Assembly: GCA_017545225.1 (NCBI GenBank)
Contig: JAFWPR010000005.1
Span: forward strand, 1 to 61,735
Direction of reading: 5' to 3'
DNA length: 61,735 nt
Origin: Clostridia bacterium
GTDB taxonomy: Bacteria > Bacillota > Clostridia > Oscillospirales > CAG-272
Below the pieces are notes generated by a model. That model was given only the letters and a program-made list of their open reading frames with translations, had not been told where the DNA came from and did no database searches. The position numbers and the translations under genes are program-made. Within the stretch, counting starts at the first letter, position 1; the number at the start of each line of letters is the position of its first letter. This document shows positions 16,862 to 25,242 of this stretch, piece by piece.

Positions 16862-17212
16862 AAGAGGAGACCTCCCCGCGACGGGAGAGAGGGGGAGGTT
16901 TCGGGGGAGGGAGGGTTTGAGCTGGGCTGCTTCCGCAGCCCTACGCGAAACCTCCTCCCGCCCCCGAGCGACTCTTTTTTTCAGCGCAGGCTTTTTTTCT
17001 CTAGAGAAAAAAAGAGTGCAAACAAGTAAAATGTGGTTTGTTCTCGGTGACCGCGGTAAAATTCTGCGGATACGTCTAAAGACGGAACGCAGAATTTTAT
17101 CCTGTTTGATCTGTTGCGCAGCAACAAGAGCAAACAGACAGAACCGCAAACCATACTTTCCGTCTCGCGCGCGGAGTTTATGCGCTTCAAGTTGCCCGCG
17201 AGGGGGAACTCT
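16862..17212 (-). repeat. Mosaic repeat, copy B (inverted relative to A)
   Basis: Read on the minus strand it begins CCCCTCGCGGGCAACTTGAAG, followed by CGAGACGGAAAGTATGGTTTG, then a copy-specific insert, the TCTAGA-centred palindrome (16991-17014), AAAAAAAGAGTCGCTC, GGGCGGGAGGAGGTTTCGC and CTCAAACCCTC. These blocks occur in the same order in copy C at 54721-54900. The middle CCGAAATC...GACGCG block of copies A and C is missing. Together with copy A it forms a tail-to-tail inverted pair. Confidence 0.8.
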
Positions 17213-17443
17213 ATAAATTACGCGACTCGAAATTCCTTCCCGGATGGCATATCTCTTTGCCGTTCCGGCAAAGAGCGGGATGCCTCCCTACGGATCACGA
17301 AATGAAGAAAATGCTCCCGGAGGGGGTAAAAACGGCCTTGAAACGCGATTTGTGCAAAATGTACAGGGGTAGAAAAATCGGGCCGAAAAATATACAAGAT
17401 GCACAAAACGACGGGCCTTTTTTTGTGCGTATGACACTAAACG
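17213..17443. other. Structured non-coding stretch, candidate small RNA region
   Basis: No convincing ORF. A strong hairpin CTCTTTGCC-GTTCC-GGCAAAGAG sits inside a wider GGCAT...ATGCC stem (17246-17283). GCACAAAA...TTTTTGTGC (17401-17428) forms a second inverted repeat, and a strong terminator follows at 17444. Structured sequence ending in a terminator with no gene suggests a non-coding transcript; no promoter was firmly placed. Confidence 0.35.
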
Positions 17444-17477
17444 CCCCGCGGCGGTTTTTTCGCCGCGGGGTTCTTTT
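17444..17477 (+). terminator. Strong intrinsic terminator with no upstream gene
   Basis: CCCCGCGGCG-GTTTTTT-CGCCGCGGGG followed by TTCTTTTTT. The nearest plus-strand gene is rnmV, 1.2 kb upstream, which already has its own terminator. Confidence 0.85.
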
Positions 17478-17729
17478 TTGGGGGGCGGCGAAACATTGTC
17501 GCGCGGCGTGTCAAAAACGCCCGAATTCCTTGTAAAATAAGGGAAAGACGGCGATCGGGAAATCGTCGGGAAAAGGCGTCTTTTTCGCTCTCTTCGGACG
17601 GATTCCTCCGCCTGAAGGCCCGGCGGAGGGAAAACCGGGGTCGCGGCAGCGGATCCCAAATTGGAATAAACTGTGTACGAAAAAACGCCGTTTTCCCATA
17701 CGCCGCACGGCTTTGCGCCGTTTTTTTGC
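17478..17729. other. Intergenic stretch without a recognisable gene
   Basis: I see no supported gene. Near its end ACGGC-TTTGC-GCCGT followed by a T7 run (17707-17727) looks like a short terminator placed just before the promoter of the large operon, insulating it. Confidence 0.4.
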
Positions 17730-17758
17730 TTGACTTCGCGCGCGTATTATGATAATAT
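17730..17758 (+). promoter_or_regulatory. Probable promoter of the glycan-transport operon
   Basis: TTGACT (17730-17735) followed by overlapping -10 candidates: GATAAT (17751-17756, 15-bp spacer) or TAATAT (17753-17758, 17-bp spacer). The transcript would have a leader of about 240 nt. Confidence 0.6.
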
Positions 17759-17764
17759 GTAGGC

Positions 17765-18008
17765 ATATTCCCGGGGCGCGCCGCGAGATCGCGGACTGCG
17801 GACCGGGGATTCGCGCCGTTTAAGGACGTGCGGACGGGATCGACTGAAGCGGAAATCGCCGGAGAGCCGGCTTACCCCGAATCTCCGCCTGAAGCGGTCT
17901 TCCGACGCGCCTGGCGCGGACATTTTGTACTTTTTTCACCGGGTCCCGCGTGAGAACGGGAGCCGGAATCAACATCAGCCGGCGGACGCCGGCAGAACGG
18001 AGAGTGCC
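17765..18008 (+). promoter_or_regulatory. Long structured 5' leader of the glycan-transport operon
   Basis: About 240 nt separate the promoter from the first ATG. The leader can form several GC-rich hairpins, including GCCGGCGG-AC-GCCGGC (about 17978-17995) immediately before the ribosome site, which could mask it. I do not recognise a named riboswitch class. Confidence 0.35.
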
Positions 18009-21000
18009 ATGACAAAAAAGAGTTGCCGCAGGATAATTTCGGCTTTCCTTGCGGCGGTGATGGCGGCGGGTATCTTGTCCCTGCCCGGCTTTGCGGCGGA
18101 TAAATCCGTCGCGGAGGAGGAGCAGGAAAGAGTCAGTCAGTCCATATTGGACGTGATAACGGCTATCTCTTACGACAAGTACGACGACCTTCACAAAGAC
18201 GCGCCGTCTGCGACAAAGGCGGTAACGGTCAACGCGGCAGACGCCGTGATCGAAGACGCCGAGAAGACGACCTCCGAGGTCTCGGTTGAGGAGCATCTCG
18301 GCAGACGTTCGCTTCACACGTCGGAGACCGGAAAGGTGACGTTCAGGATCGACGTCCCCGAGACGGCGAGGTACGTCCTCAAGGTGGACTACTGCTCCGT
18401 GTCGGACAAGATAAACGCCGTGGAGAGGATCCTTTACATAAACGACAAGGTCCCGTTCTCCGAGGCGCGCCTTCTCCAGATGAAGAAGATCTGGAAATAC
18501 GAATACACGGAGCAGGAAGACGGAACGATGCGTTTCAAGGTCGACGGCTCGGGCAACGAGCTCCGTCCGACGCTGAAGCCGGATCACGTCTGGCAGACTT
18601 ACGTATGCGTCGACAGAGACGGCCTGCATACCGATCCCTTCGAGATCTACCTTGAAGCGGGCGAAAACGAGATAACGTTCCAGGCGGAGAGAGAAGAAGC
18701 GTATTTCGCCGACATTACCCTCTGTCCCGCCGAGGAAGTCCCGACGTACGAGGAAGTCAAGGCGGAGTATGATCGCAAGGGCTACGCCGCAGGCGCCGAC
18801 GTCATAAAGATCCAGGCGGAGGAGCCGTCGGCGGTCTCCGATTCGACGCTCTTCCCGAACAACAACAGAACGTCCGCGGTCACCGAGCCGCAGCACGCGA
18901 CTAAGTATCTGCTCAACGCGATCGGAGACGCTACCTCCGGATACGCGAACGGCCAGTGGACGGAATACACGTTCGATATAGAGACCCCCGGCCTTTACAC
19001 CGTCGTGCTCAGGTACAAGCAGTCGTTCTCCTCGGGAGTGTTCGTCTCGAGAAAGATCGTCGTCGACGGCGAGCTTCCCTACAAGGAAGCGGGCAATATC
19101 AGATTCTATTCCGGAAACAAATGGAACGTGACCGAGGCGAAGACCTCCGAGGACGAAACTCTCCGGTTCTATTTTGAAAAGGGCAAGCACACCGTCCGCA
19201 TCGAGACGACGCTCGGCGATATGGCCGATATCATCAGGCGCGTCGCGAACGTTCAGACGAGCGTCAACGCGGACTATCTGCAGATACTGCGCCTCACCGG
19301 AGCGAATCCGGATGAGTACCGCGACTACGGATTCAAGCGCGTCATGCCCGAGACGATCAAGGACCTTTACGCCGAATCGAAGGTCCTGAACCAGTGCATC
19401 GACGAGCTGCGCGAGTTCAGCAAGAGCCGATCCGAGATGACGGCGATGCTCGAACAGGCGGCTATCCTCATGGAGAAGATGGGCAGCGACGAGGACGAGA
19501 TCGCGAAGAACCTCTCCGACCTCAAGACGCAGCTCGGTACGGTCGGTTCGTGGGTCATAAACGCGAAAGACCAGCCGCTCCAGCTTGACTATATCATCAT
19601 CCAGCCCGCCGGGGAGAAACTCCCCAACGCCGAGGCGAATTTCTTCCAGGCGATGGGCTACGAGTTCGGTCAGTTCTTCGGCTCGTTCTTCACCGACTAC
19701 GGCGCGATGGGCGTCGAGGATCTCTCCGCAGACACTACCTCGACTCTCGACGCGTGGACCGCGAAGGGCCGCGACCAGGCGCAGATCATCAGAACTCAGA
19801 TAAACAACAAGTTCGCTCCCGCGACGGGAACGGCGGTCAACCTCAAGCTCGTCGCAGGCGACGCGCTCCTTCCTGCGATCCTCGCGGGCATCGGCCCCGA
19901 CGTCGCGCTCGAGGGTATGGCGGGTCAGACGGCCTCCGGCGCGTCGGGCGACATCATGGACTACGCGCTCCGCGGAGCGCTCGTCCCGATCTACGGCGAG
20001 AAAGCCGAAAACGGCGGCTTTTCAGACTTCCCCGAGATCGAAAAGAGGTTCTCCCCCAGCGCGTTCATCAACCTCAATCTCTACGGAACGATCTACGGAC
20101 TGCCCGTCGGCCAGGAATGGGATATGCTCTTCTACCGCTCCGACGTTCTGGCTGCGCTCGGCCTCACCGTGCCGGATACGTGGGACGACCTGCTCGCGAT
20201 GATCCCGATCCTCCAGTTCAACAACATGGACGTCGGTATCGGGGCGAGCGACAGCCTGCTTGCGACGCTGACGTTCCAGAGAGGATCGACGATCTGGGCG
20301 GACAACGGAATGAGGATCAACTTCGACTCCAACGCCTGCCTCGAGGCGTTCGACATGATGGCAAGCCTGTACACGCAGTACGGCCTGCCGATCGCATTCG
20401 ACGGCGCGAACAGGTTCAGGACCGGCGAGCTTCCCGTCATGATCGGCGGCTATGCCTCCACTTACAACTCCATCGTGGTTTACGCGACGGAGCTCGCGGG
20501 CCTCTGGGACTTCGCTCCGATCCCCGGAACCCGTCAGGCGGACGGTACGGTAAACCGCACCGCCAACACGAGCGGCGACCCGGTGACGATGCCGAAGGAC
20601 TGCCGCGACAAGGAAAAGGCGTGGGAGTTCATGAAGTGGTACACGGATAAAGACTTCCAGTCGTCCTACGCGAACGAATTGATCGCCTTGATGGGCGAGG
20701 CCGCAAAGTACGCGACCGCGAACCTCGAAGCTCTCGAGGAGATGAGCTGGACGCAGCACGAGTACGAACAGCTGATGATCCAGTCCAAATCGCTCAGCGG
20801 CTATCAGTCGTACCCAGGCAAATACTTCATAAAGCGTTACGTCACGTTCTCTATCCAGAACGTTTACAACCAGAAGGCCGACCCGATCGAAACGATCCTC
20901 GGATACGTGCCTACGATAAACAAGGAGATAACGAGAAAGAGGACCGAGTTCGGACTCGAAACGGTCAGCGCCGGTCAGACGCTCGGAACGAAGCGCCTCG

Positions 21001-21212
21001 ACGAGGCGAAGGAACTCCTTGATGCCGTACCCGAGGCCGAGAGATCGAAATACGGACCGCTCTACAACTCGTTCGAGACCGCTTACGCGAGGCGCGACGC
21101 AGGACTGATCAGAAGCTCGGCGTCGGCGTTCGAAGCGGCGGATGCGGATCTGTTCGGCGACGCGGTCGCCAAACTCAACGAGGCGGCGAACGCCTTCGAC
21201 ACTTATGATTGA
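18009..21212 (+). CDS. Large secreted ABC solute-binding protein with carbohydrate-binding-like domains
   Basis: 1067 aa. Signal peptide (residues 1-30, ending PGFAA) without a lipobox Cys, so it is predicted to be released or held non-covalently. Residues ~65-250 and ~260-445 are two beta-rich modules; the second starts VIKIQAEEP and ends ADYLQILRL, the usual frame of CBM6/35-type carbohydrate-binding domains. A helical linker (~450-560) leads to a family-1-like solute-binding domain (~575-985: LDAWTAKGRDQAQIIRTQIN, YGLPVGQEWDMLFYRSDVLA, KEKAWEFMKWYTDKDFQSSY), then a helical tail. Typical solute-binding proteins are ~430 aa. First gene of the seven-gene operon; permease follows after 34 bp. 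Ligand unknown; an oligosaccharide is inferred. Confidence 0.85.
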   Translation: MTKKSCRRIISAFLAAVMAAGILSLPGFAADKSVAEEEQERVSQSILDVITAISYDKYDDLHKDAPSATKAVTVNAADAVIEDAEKTTSEVSVEEHLGRRSLHTSETGKVTFRIDVPETARYVLKVDYCSVSDKINAVERILYINDKVPFSEARLLQMKKIWKYEYTEQEDGTMRFKVDGSGNELRPTLKPDHVWQTYVCVDRDGLHTDPFEIYLEAGENEITFQAEREEAYFADITLCPAEEVPTYEEVKAEYDRKGYAAGADVIKIQAEEPSAVSDSTLFPNNNRTSAVTEPQHATKYLLNAIGDATSGYANGQWTEYTFDIETPGLYTVVLRYKQSFSSGVFVSRKIVVDGELPYKEAGNIRFYSGNKWNVTEAKTSEDETLRFYFEKGKHTVRIETTLGDMADIIRRVANVQTSVNADYLQILRLTGANPDEYRDYGFKRVMPETIKDLYAESKVLNQCIDELREFSKSRSEMTAMLEQAAILMEKMGSDEDEIAKNLSDLKTQLGTVGSWVINAKDQPLQLDYIIIQPAGEKLPNAEANFFQAMGYEFGQFFGSFFTDYGAMGVEDLSADTTSTLDAWTAKGRDQAQIIRTQINNKFAPATGTAVNLKLVAGDALLPAILAGIGPDVALEGMAGQTASGASGDIMDYALRGALVPIYGEKAENGGFSDFPEIEKRFSPSAFINLNLYGTIYGLPVGQEWDMLFYRSDVLAALGLTVPDTWDDLLAMIPILQFNNMDVGIGASDSLLATLTFQRGSTIWADNGMRINFDSNACLEAFDMMASLYTQYGLPIAFDGANRFRTGELPVMIGGYASTYNSIVVYATELAGLWDFAPIPGTRQADGTVNRTANTSGDPVTMPKDCRDKEKAWEFMKWYTDKDFQSSYANELIALMGEAAKYATANLEALEEMSWTQHEYEQLMIQSKSLSGYQSYPGKYFIKRYVTFSIQNVYNQKADPIETILGYVPTINKEITRKRTEFGLETVSAGQTLGTKRLDEAKELLDAVPEAERSKYGPLYNSFETAYARRDAGLIRSSASAFEAADADLFGDAVAKLNEAANAFDTYD

Positions 21213-21246
21213 GCCCGTGCGGTCACATCAGGAGAGGAGATAGTAT

Positions 21247-22191
21247 ATGGCGAAAGAAACAAAAGTCGTCTCCCGTAAAAACATGACCAAAAGGGCGTGG
21301 ACGTGGCACCTCATGAAACAGAACAAGATCGGCTACCTCATGGTGGCGCCTTACATGATCCTGTTCTTCCTGTTCACGTTTACCCCCGTCGTTCTCTCGC
21401 TGGTCATCGGTTTTACAGACTTTAACATGCTGCAGTTTCCGCACTGGGTCGGGATGCAGAACTACGTCACGATGTTCCTTGACGACGAGCTGTTCATAGA
21501 AGCGCTCAAATGGACGCTGTTCTTCGCGCTCGTCACCGGACCCGCTTCGTACCTGCTCTCGTTCATCGTCGCGTGGTTCATCAACGACCTCAACCCGCGC
21601 ATCCGCGCGCTCGTAACGGTCGTCTTCTACGCGCCGTCCCTCGGCGGCAACGCGTATCTGATCTGGCAGACGCTGTTCTCCGGCGACTCGTACGGTTGGG
21701 TCAACGGCTGGCTGATCAAGATGGGGGTGATCAACGCACCTATCCAGTTCTTCTCGCATCCGGCCTACATCTTGCCGCTCGTTATCACCGTCGCGCTGTG
21801 GCAGTCGCTCGGTATCTCGTTCCTGTCGTTCATCGCGGGTCTTCAGGGTATCGACAGGAGCCAGTATGAGGCGGCGGCGATCGACGGAGTCAAGAACAGA
21901 TGGCAGGAGGCGTGGTACGTCACCCTGCCCAACATGAAACCTCAGCTTATGTTCGGTGCGGTCATGGCGATCACCGGAGCGTTCGGCTTCGGCGGCGTCG
22001 TGACGGCGCTGTGCGGCAGTCCCCCGGTGGACTACATAGGATACACGCTGTCGCACCATATAAGCGAGTACGGTACGATCAGGTGGGAGGTCGGGTATTC
22101 CTCGGCGCTCACGTTCGTGATGTTCCTCATCATGATCGGGGCGAACCTCCTCGTCACTAAAGTTATTTCAAAGGTGGGCCAGTCTGCATGA
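21247..22191 (+). CDS. ABC sugar-transport permease (MalF/UgpA type)
   Basis: 314-aa inner-membrane permease with six predicted helices. The cytoplasmic ATPase-docking EAA loop is visible as EAAAIDGVKNRWQEAWYVTL around residues 205-225. The N-terminus is basic and cytoplasmic. GGAGAGGAG precedes the ATG. It overlaps the next permease gene by 4 bp (ATGA), the usual pattern of heterodimeric sugar permeases. No ATPase gene is present in the operon, so a shared MsmK/UgpC-type ATPase encoded elsewhere is inferred. Confidence 0.93.
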   Translation: MAKETKVVSRKNMTKRAWTWHLMKQNKIGYLMVAPYMILFFLFTFTPVVLSLVIGFTDFNMLQFPHWVGMQNYVTMFLDDELFIEALKWTLFFALVTGPASYLLSFIVAWFINDLNPRIRALVTVVFYAPSLGGNAYLIWQTLFSGDSYGWVNGWLIKMGVINAPIQFFSHPAYILPLVITVALWQSLGISFLSFIAGLQGIDRSQYEAAAIDGVKNRWQEAWYVTLPNMKPQLMFGAVMAITGAFGFGGVVTALCGSPPVDYIGYTLSHHISEYGTIRWEVGYSSALTFVMFLIMIGANLLVTKVISKVGQSA

Positions 22192-23060
22192 AAAAGCTAA
22201 GAACAAGACGGCACGCCGTCGTACTCAACCGGTCGCGCGGGGGCGACGCCGGTATCACGGTAGCGCTCTTCATCCTCGGTTTCATCATGGTCGTACCGCT
22301 CTTCTACGCGGTGCTCCAGTCGTTCAAACCGCTTGACGAGTTTTTCGTATTCCCCCCGCGATTCTTCGTTTCGCATCCTACCCTCAGCAACTATCAGGAT
22401 CTGTTCTATCTGATGAGCACCTCCTGGGTGCCCTTCTCGCGCTACATCTTCAACACGGTGTTCATCTCCGTCGCCGGTACGTTCGGCCACCTGGTCTGCG
22501 CGTCCCTCGCGGCTTACGTCATGTCGAAGATGGAACTGCCCGGAAAGACCGCAATGTTCCAGATGGTCCAGAAATCCCTTATGTTCAACATGGGCGTCAT
22601 GGGCACGATGACGTTCGTCATCCTCAGATACCTCGGGTGGGTCGACACCTACTGGGCGGTAATCATACCCGCCTTCCAGCAGTCGCTCGGCCTGTACCTG
22701 ATGAAGCAGTTCATGGACTCCAACGTATCCAAGGAGATCCTCGAGTCGGCGCGTCTTGACGGCGCGCGCGAATTCAGGATATTCTGGTCGATCGCGATGC
22801 CGATGGTCAAGCCCGCGTGGCTGACCCTGATCATCTACTGCTTCAAGGATCTGTGGAATCAGGGAACGAGCTCGGCGATCTACTCCGAACAGCTCAAGAC
22901 GCTCAACGCGGGGCTCGGTCAGATCGCCGCGGGCGGCGTGGCGCGTTCCGGCGTCGCCGCCGCTTCCACCGTCGTAATGATGATCGTGCCGATCATCGTG
23001 TTCGTTATCATGCAGTCGAACGTCATCGAGACGATGGGTTCGAGCGGTATGAAAGATTAA
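22188..23060 (+). CDS. ABC sugar-transport permease (MalG/UgpE type)
   Basis: 290-aa permease, partner of the preceding gene by translational overlap. Six helices are predicted; the EAA loop reads ESARLDGAREFRIFWSIAMP near residues 187-206. Compared with typical MalG proteins the periplasmic loop near residues 45-70 (PPRFFVSHPTLSNYQDLF) is standard. It is followed 13 bp later by the propeller/YIP1 gene with an AAGGAGG site. Confidence 0.93.
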   Translation: MKKLRTRRHAVVLNRSRGGDAGITVALFILGFIMVVPLFYAVLQSFKPLDEFFVFPPRFFVSHPTLSNYQDLFYLMSTSWVPFSRYIFNTVFISVAGTFGHLVCASLAAYVMSKMELPGKTAMFQMVQKSLMFNMGVMGTMTFVILRYLGWVDTYWAVIIPAFQQSLGLYLMKQFMDSNVSKEILESARLDGAREFRIFWSIAMPMVKPAWLTLIIYCFKDLWNQGTSSAIYSEQLKTLNAGLGQIAAGGVARSGVAAASTVVMMIVPIIVFVIMQSNVIETMGSSGMKD

Positions 23061-23073
23061 GGAGGGTCTCTAC

Positions 23074-25224
23074 ATGAAAATTATAACTCGGATCCTCCTC
23101 GGCCTGATCATCGCCGCGACGCTCCTCCCGCTCGCGGCGGGAGCGGCTCCGTACACGACGTACACGTACTCGAAGGAACAGGGGCCGGACGGAAACGCAA
23201 CGATCCTGACCTCTCCGGACGCTTACGTTCCGGACAGAGTCATCACCTCCGATTTCATCGGACTCGGCGAGACTCCGTTCGACGATCCGCGCGATATCTT
23301 CGTCGGACCCGACGAGAAGGTCTATCTCGTCGACGCGGCGAACGCCAGGGTCATCGTAATGGACCGCTACTACAAACTCGACTTCATTATTGATACGTTC
23401 AATAACGAATACGGAGTACCCGACACGTTCTCGGGTCCCTCCGGCGTCTTCGTCAACGACGAGCACATCTACGTCTGCGACACGGACAACAACCGTATCG
23501 TCATGTTCGATACGGAAGGCAACTACATTAAAATAATTGAAAAACCGCAGTCGACGATCTTCGAGGAAGGCTCGATCTACAAACCGATCGCCGTCGCGGT
23601 CGACGATTTCGGCAGACTCTTCGTCATCTCCTCCACGACCTACCAGGGCGTCATCGTCATGGACGAGAACTCGGTGTTCTCCGGCTTCATCGGAGCGCAG
23701 AAGGATACCGTGAACATCTTCCAGGCGATCATGAGAAGATTCCAGACGCAGGAGCAGAGAGAACAGAGCGCCGAGATCACCTCCAAAGAGCTGAACAACA
23801 TCGAGATCGATAAGGACGGGTTCCTCTACGTAACGACGTCCTCGATCGACCCGGCGATGCAGCAGTCGGCGATCAAGCCCGGATCGACGGATAACGACTA
23901 CGCTCCGGTCAAGAAGCTGAACTCCTCCGGCGAGGACATCATGAAGCGCAACGGCTTCTACCCGCCGTCCGGCGAGGTCAGCGTCGCCACCGCCGCGACC
24001 GCCGAGATCAAGGGCGCGTCCGTCATAGTCGACGCGGCCGTCGGTCCCGAGGGAACGTGGTCGATCATCGACCAGAAGCGCTCCAAGGTGTTCACCTACG
24101 ACGACAACGGCAACCTGCTGTTCGCGTTCGGCGACAAGGGAGACCAGGTCGGCAACGTCGCCCAGGTCTGCGGGATCACGTATCAGGGATCGAAGATCAT
24201 CCTGCTCGACAACCAGAACGACTGCTTCGTCGTTTACAGAAGGACCGAGTACGGCGATCTCCTCCTGAACGCTCTCAAGAACGACAACGACAGAAAGTAC
24301 AACGAGGCGATCAACGACTGGACCGAGATCCTGAAGCGCAACAACAACTACGAGATCGCGTACGTCCAGATCGGTAAAGCGCTTTACCGCGACGGTAAGT
24401 ACGAAGAATCGATGCAGCACTACGAGTCGATCAAGGAGACGACCGAGTGGTCCAAGTCCTACGCCGAGATCAGAAAAGACTGGGCGAACAAGTACTTCTG
24501 GATCATCCCGATCATCATAGTCGCGGTCTTCATCCTGGTCGTCAAGTTCTTCGCGTACGCCCGCAAAGTCAACGCGAGGGCTGCGCTCAAGATCGGACGT
24601 AAGAGTCTGCGGGAGGAACTGATATACGCGTTCCACGTCATATTCCATCCTTTCGACGGCTTCTGGGATCTGAAGCACGAGAGGCGCGGCTCCGTCCGCA
24701 GCGCGACGATCATCCTGCTCATCACGGTGCTCGCGTTCTTCTACCGTTCGGTCGGTTACGGTTATGTCGCCAAGCCCAACGACGCGGACGCGCTCTCCAT
24801 TCTCGGAACGGTCGCGGCGGTCATCATGCCGCTCGGCCTGTTCGCCGTTGCGAACTGGTGCTTCACCACTCTGTTCGAGGGCGAGGGCTCGCTTAAAGAC
24901 ATTTACGTGGCGTGCTGCTATTCGCTGACTCCTTTGCCGATGTTCATCATCCTTGAGACCGTTCTCTCGAACTTCATTCTCAAATCCGAAACGGGTATAA
25001 TCAATCTCCTCTACACGGTAGCGATGCTGTGGATGGGACTGCTCATCTTCTTCGGAATGATGATAACGCACGACTACTCGATATTCAAAAACATTATAAC
25101 GTTAATAGCAACGATCATCGGGATGATGTTCCTGATGTTCGTCGGCCTTCTGTTCGTAGCGCTCATGGGGCGTATGTGGTCCTTCATCCGCAATATCGCC
25201 GTCGAGCTTGCGTTCCGAACGTAA
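23074..25224 (+). CDS. Secreted-domain beta-propeller / TPR / YIP1 membrane protein
   Basis: 716 aa. Signal peptide (1-24), then repeated NHL-type propeller blades over ~60-405 (for example DPRDIFVGPDEKVYLVDAAN, GPSGVFVNDEHIYVCDTDNN, KPIAVAVDDFGRLFVIS), one or two TPR-like helices (~410-462: YNEAINDWTEIL, GKYEESMQHYESI), a membrane helix at ~475-497, a basic cytoplasmic stretch, and a multi-helix YIP1-type membrane domain (~530-716, starting near FHPFDGFWDLKHE). The order implies an outer-face propeller joined to a membrane domain. The role in transport is unknown; a sensor, scaffold or flux regulator is inferred from the operon. A ~90-residue charged insertion interrupts the propeller around 215-300. 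Confidence 0.8.
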   Translation: MKIITRILLGLIIAATLLPLAAGAAPYTTYTYSKEQGPDGNATILTSPDAYVPDRVITSDFIGLGETPFDDPRDIFVGPDEKVYLVDAANARVIVMDRYYKLDFIIDTFNNEYGVPDTFSGPSGVFVNDEHIYVCDTDNNRIVMFDTEGNYIKIIEKPQSTIFEEGSIYKPIAVAVDDFGRLFVISSTTYQGVIVMDENSVFSGFIGAQKDTVNIFQAIMRRFQTQEQREQSAEITSKELNNIEIDKDGFLYVTTSSIDPAMQQSAIKPGSTDNDYAPVKKLNSSGEDIMKRNGFYPPSGEVSVATAATAEIKGASVIVDAAVGPEGTWSIIDQKRSKVFTYDDNGNLLFAFGDKGDQVGNVAQVCGITYQGSKIILLDNQNDCFVVYRRTEYGDLLLNALKNDNDRKYNEAINDWTEILKRNNNYEIAYVQIGKALYRDGKYEESMQHYESIKETTEWSKSYAEIRKDWANKYFWIIPIIIVAVFILVVKFFAYARKVNARAALKIGRKSLREELIYAFHVIFHPFDGFWDLKHERRGSVRSATIILLITVLAFFYRSVGYGYVAKPNDADALSILGTVAAVIMPLGLFAVANWCFTTLFEGEGSLKDIYVACCYSLTPLPMFIILETVLSNFILKSETGIINLLYTVAMLWMGLLIFFGMMITHDYSIFKNIITLIATIIGMMFLMFVGLLFVALMGRMWSFIRNIAVELAFRT

Positions 25225-25242
25225 AGAAGGAGGGTTGAAAAT

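Noticed and set aside
16991-17014. TCTAGA-centred palindrome as insertion-sequence end or factor-binding site
   Set aside because: It is present in all three mosaic copies but no transposase or flanking duplication is seen, so I only list it as part of the repeat.
16390-17305. Short open frames in the mosaic-repeat region
   Set aside because: No ribosome sites; they arise in GC-rich or purine-rich repeats and differ between copies by frameshifts. Only the VSAIRAD tail was kept as a finding.
23023-25071. Minus-strand frame opposite the YIP1 gene
   Set aside because: Composition is of a shadow frame (Asp/Arg/Val repeats) and the plus gene is well supported.
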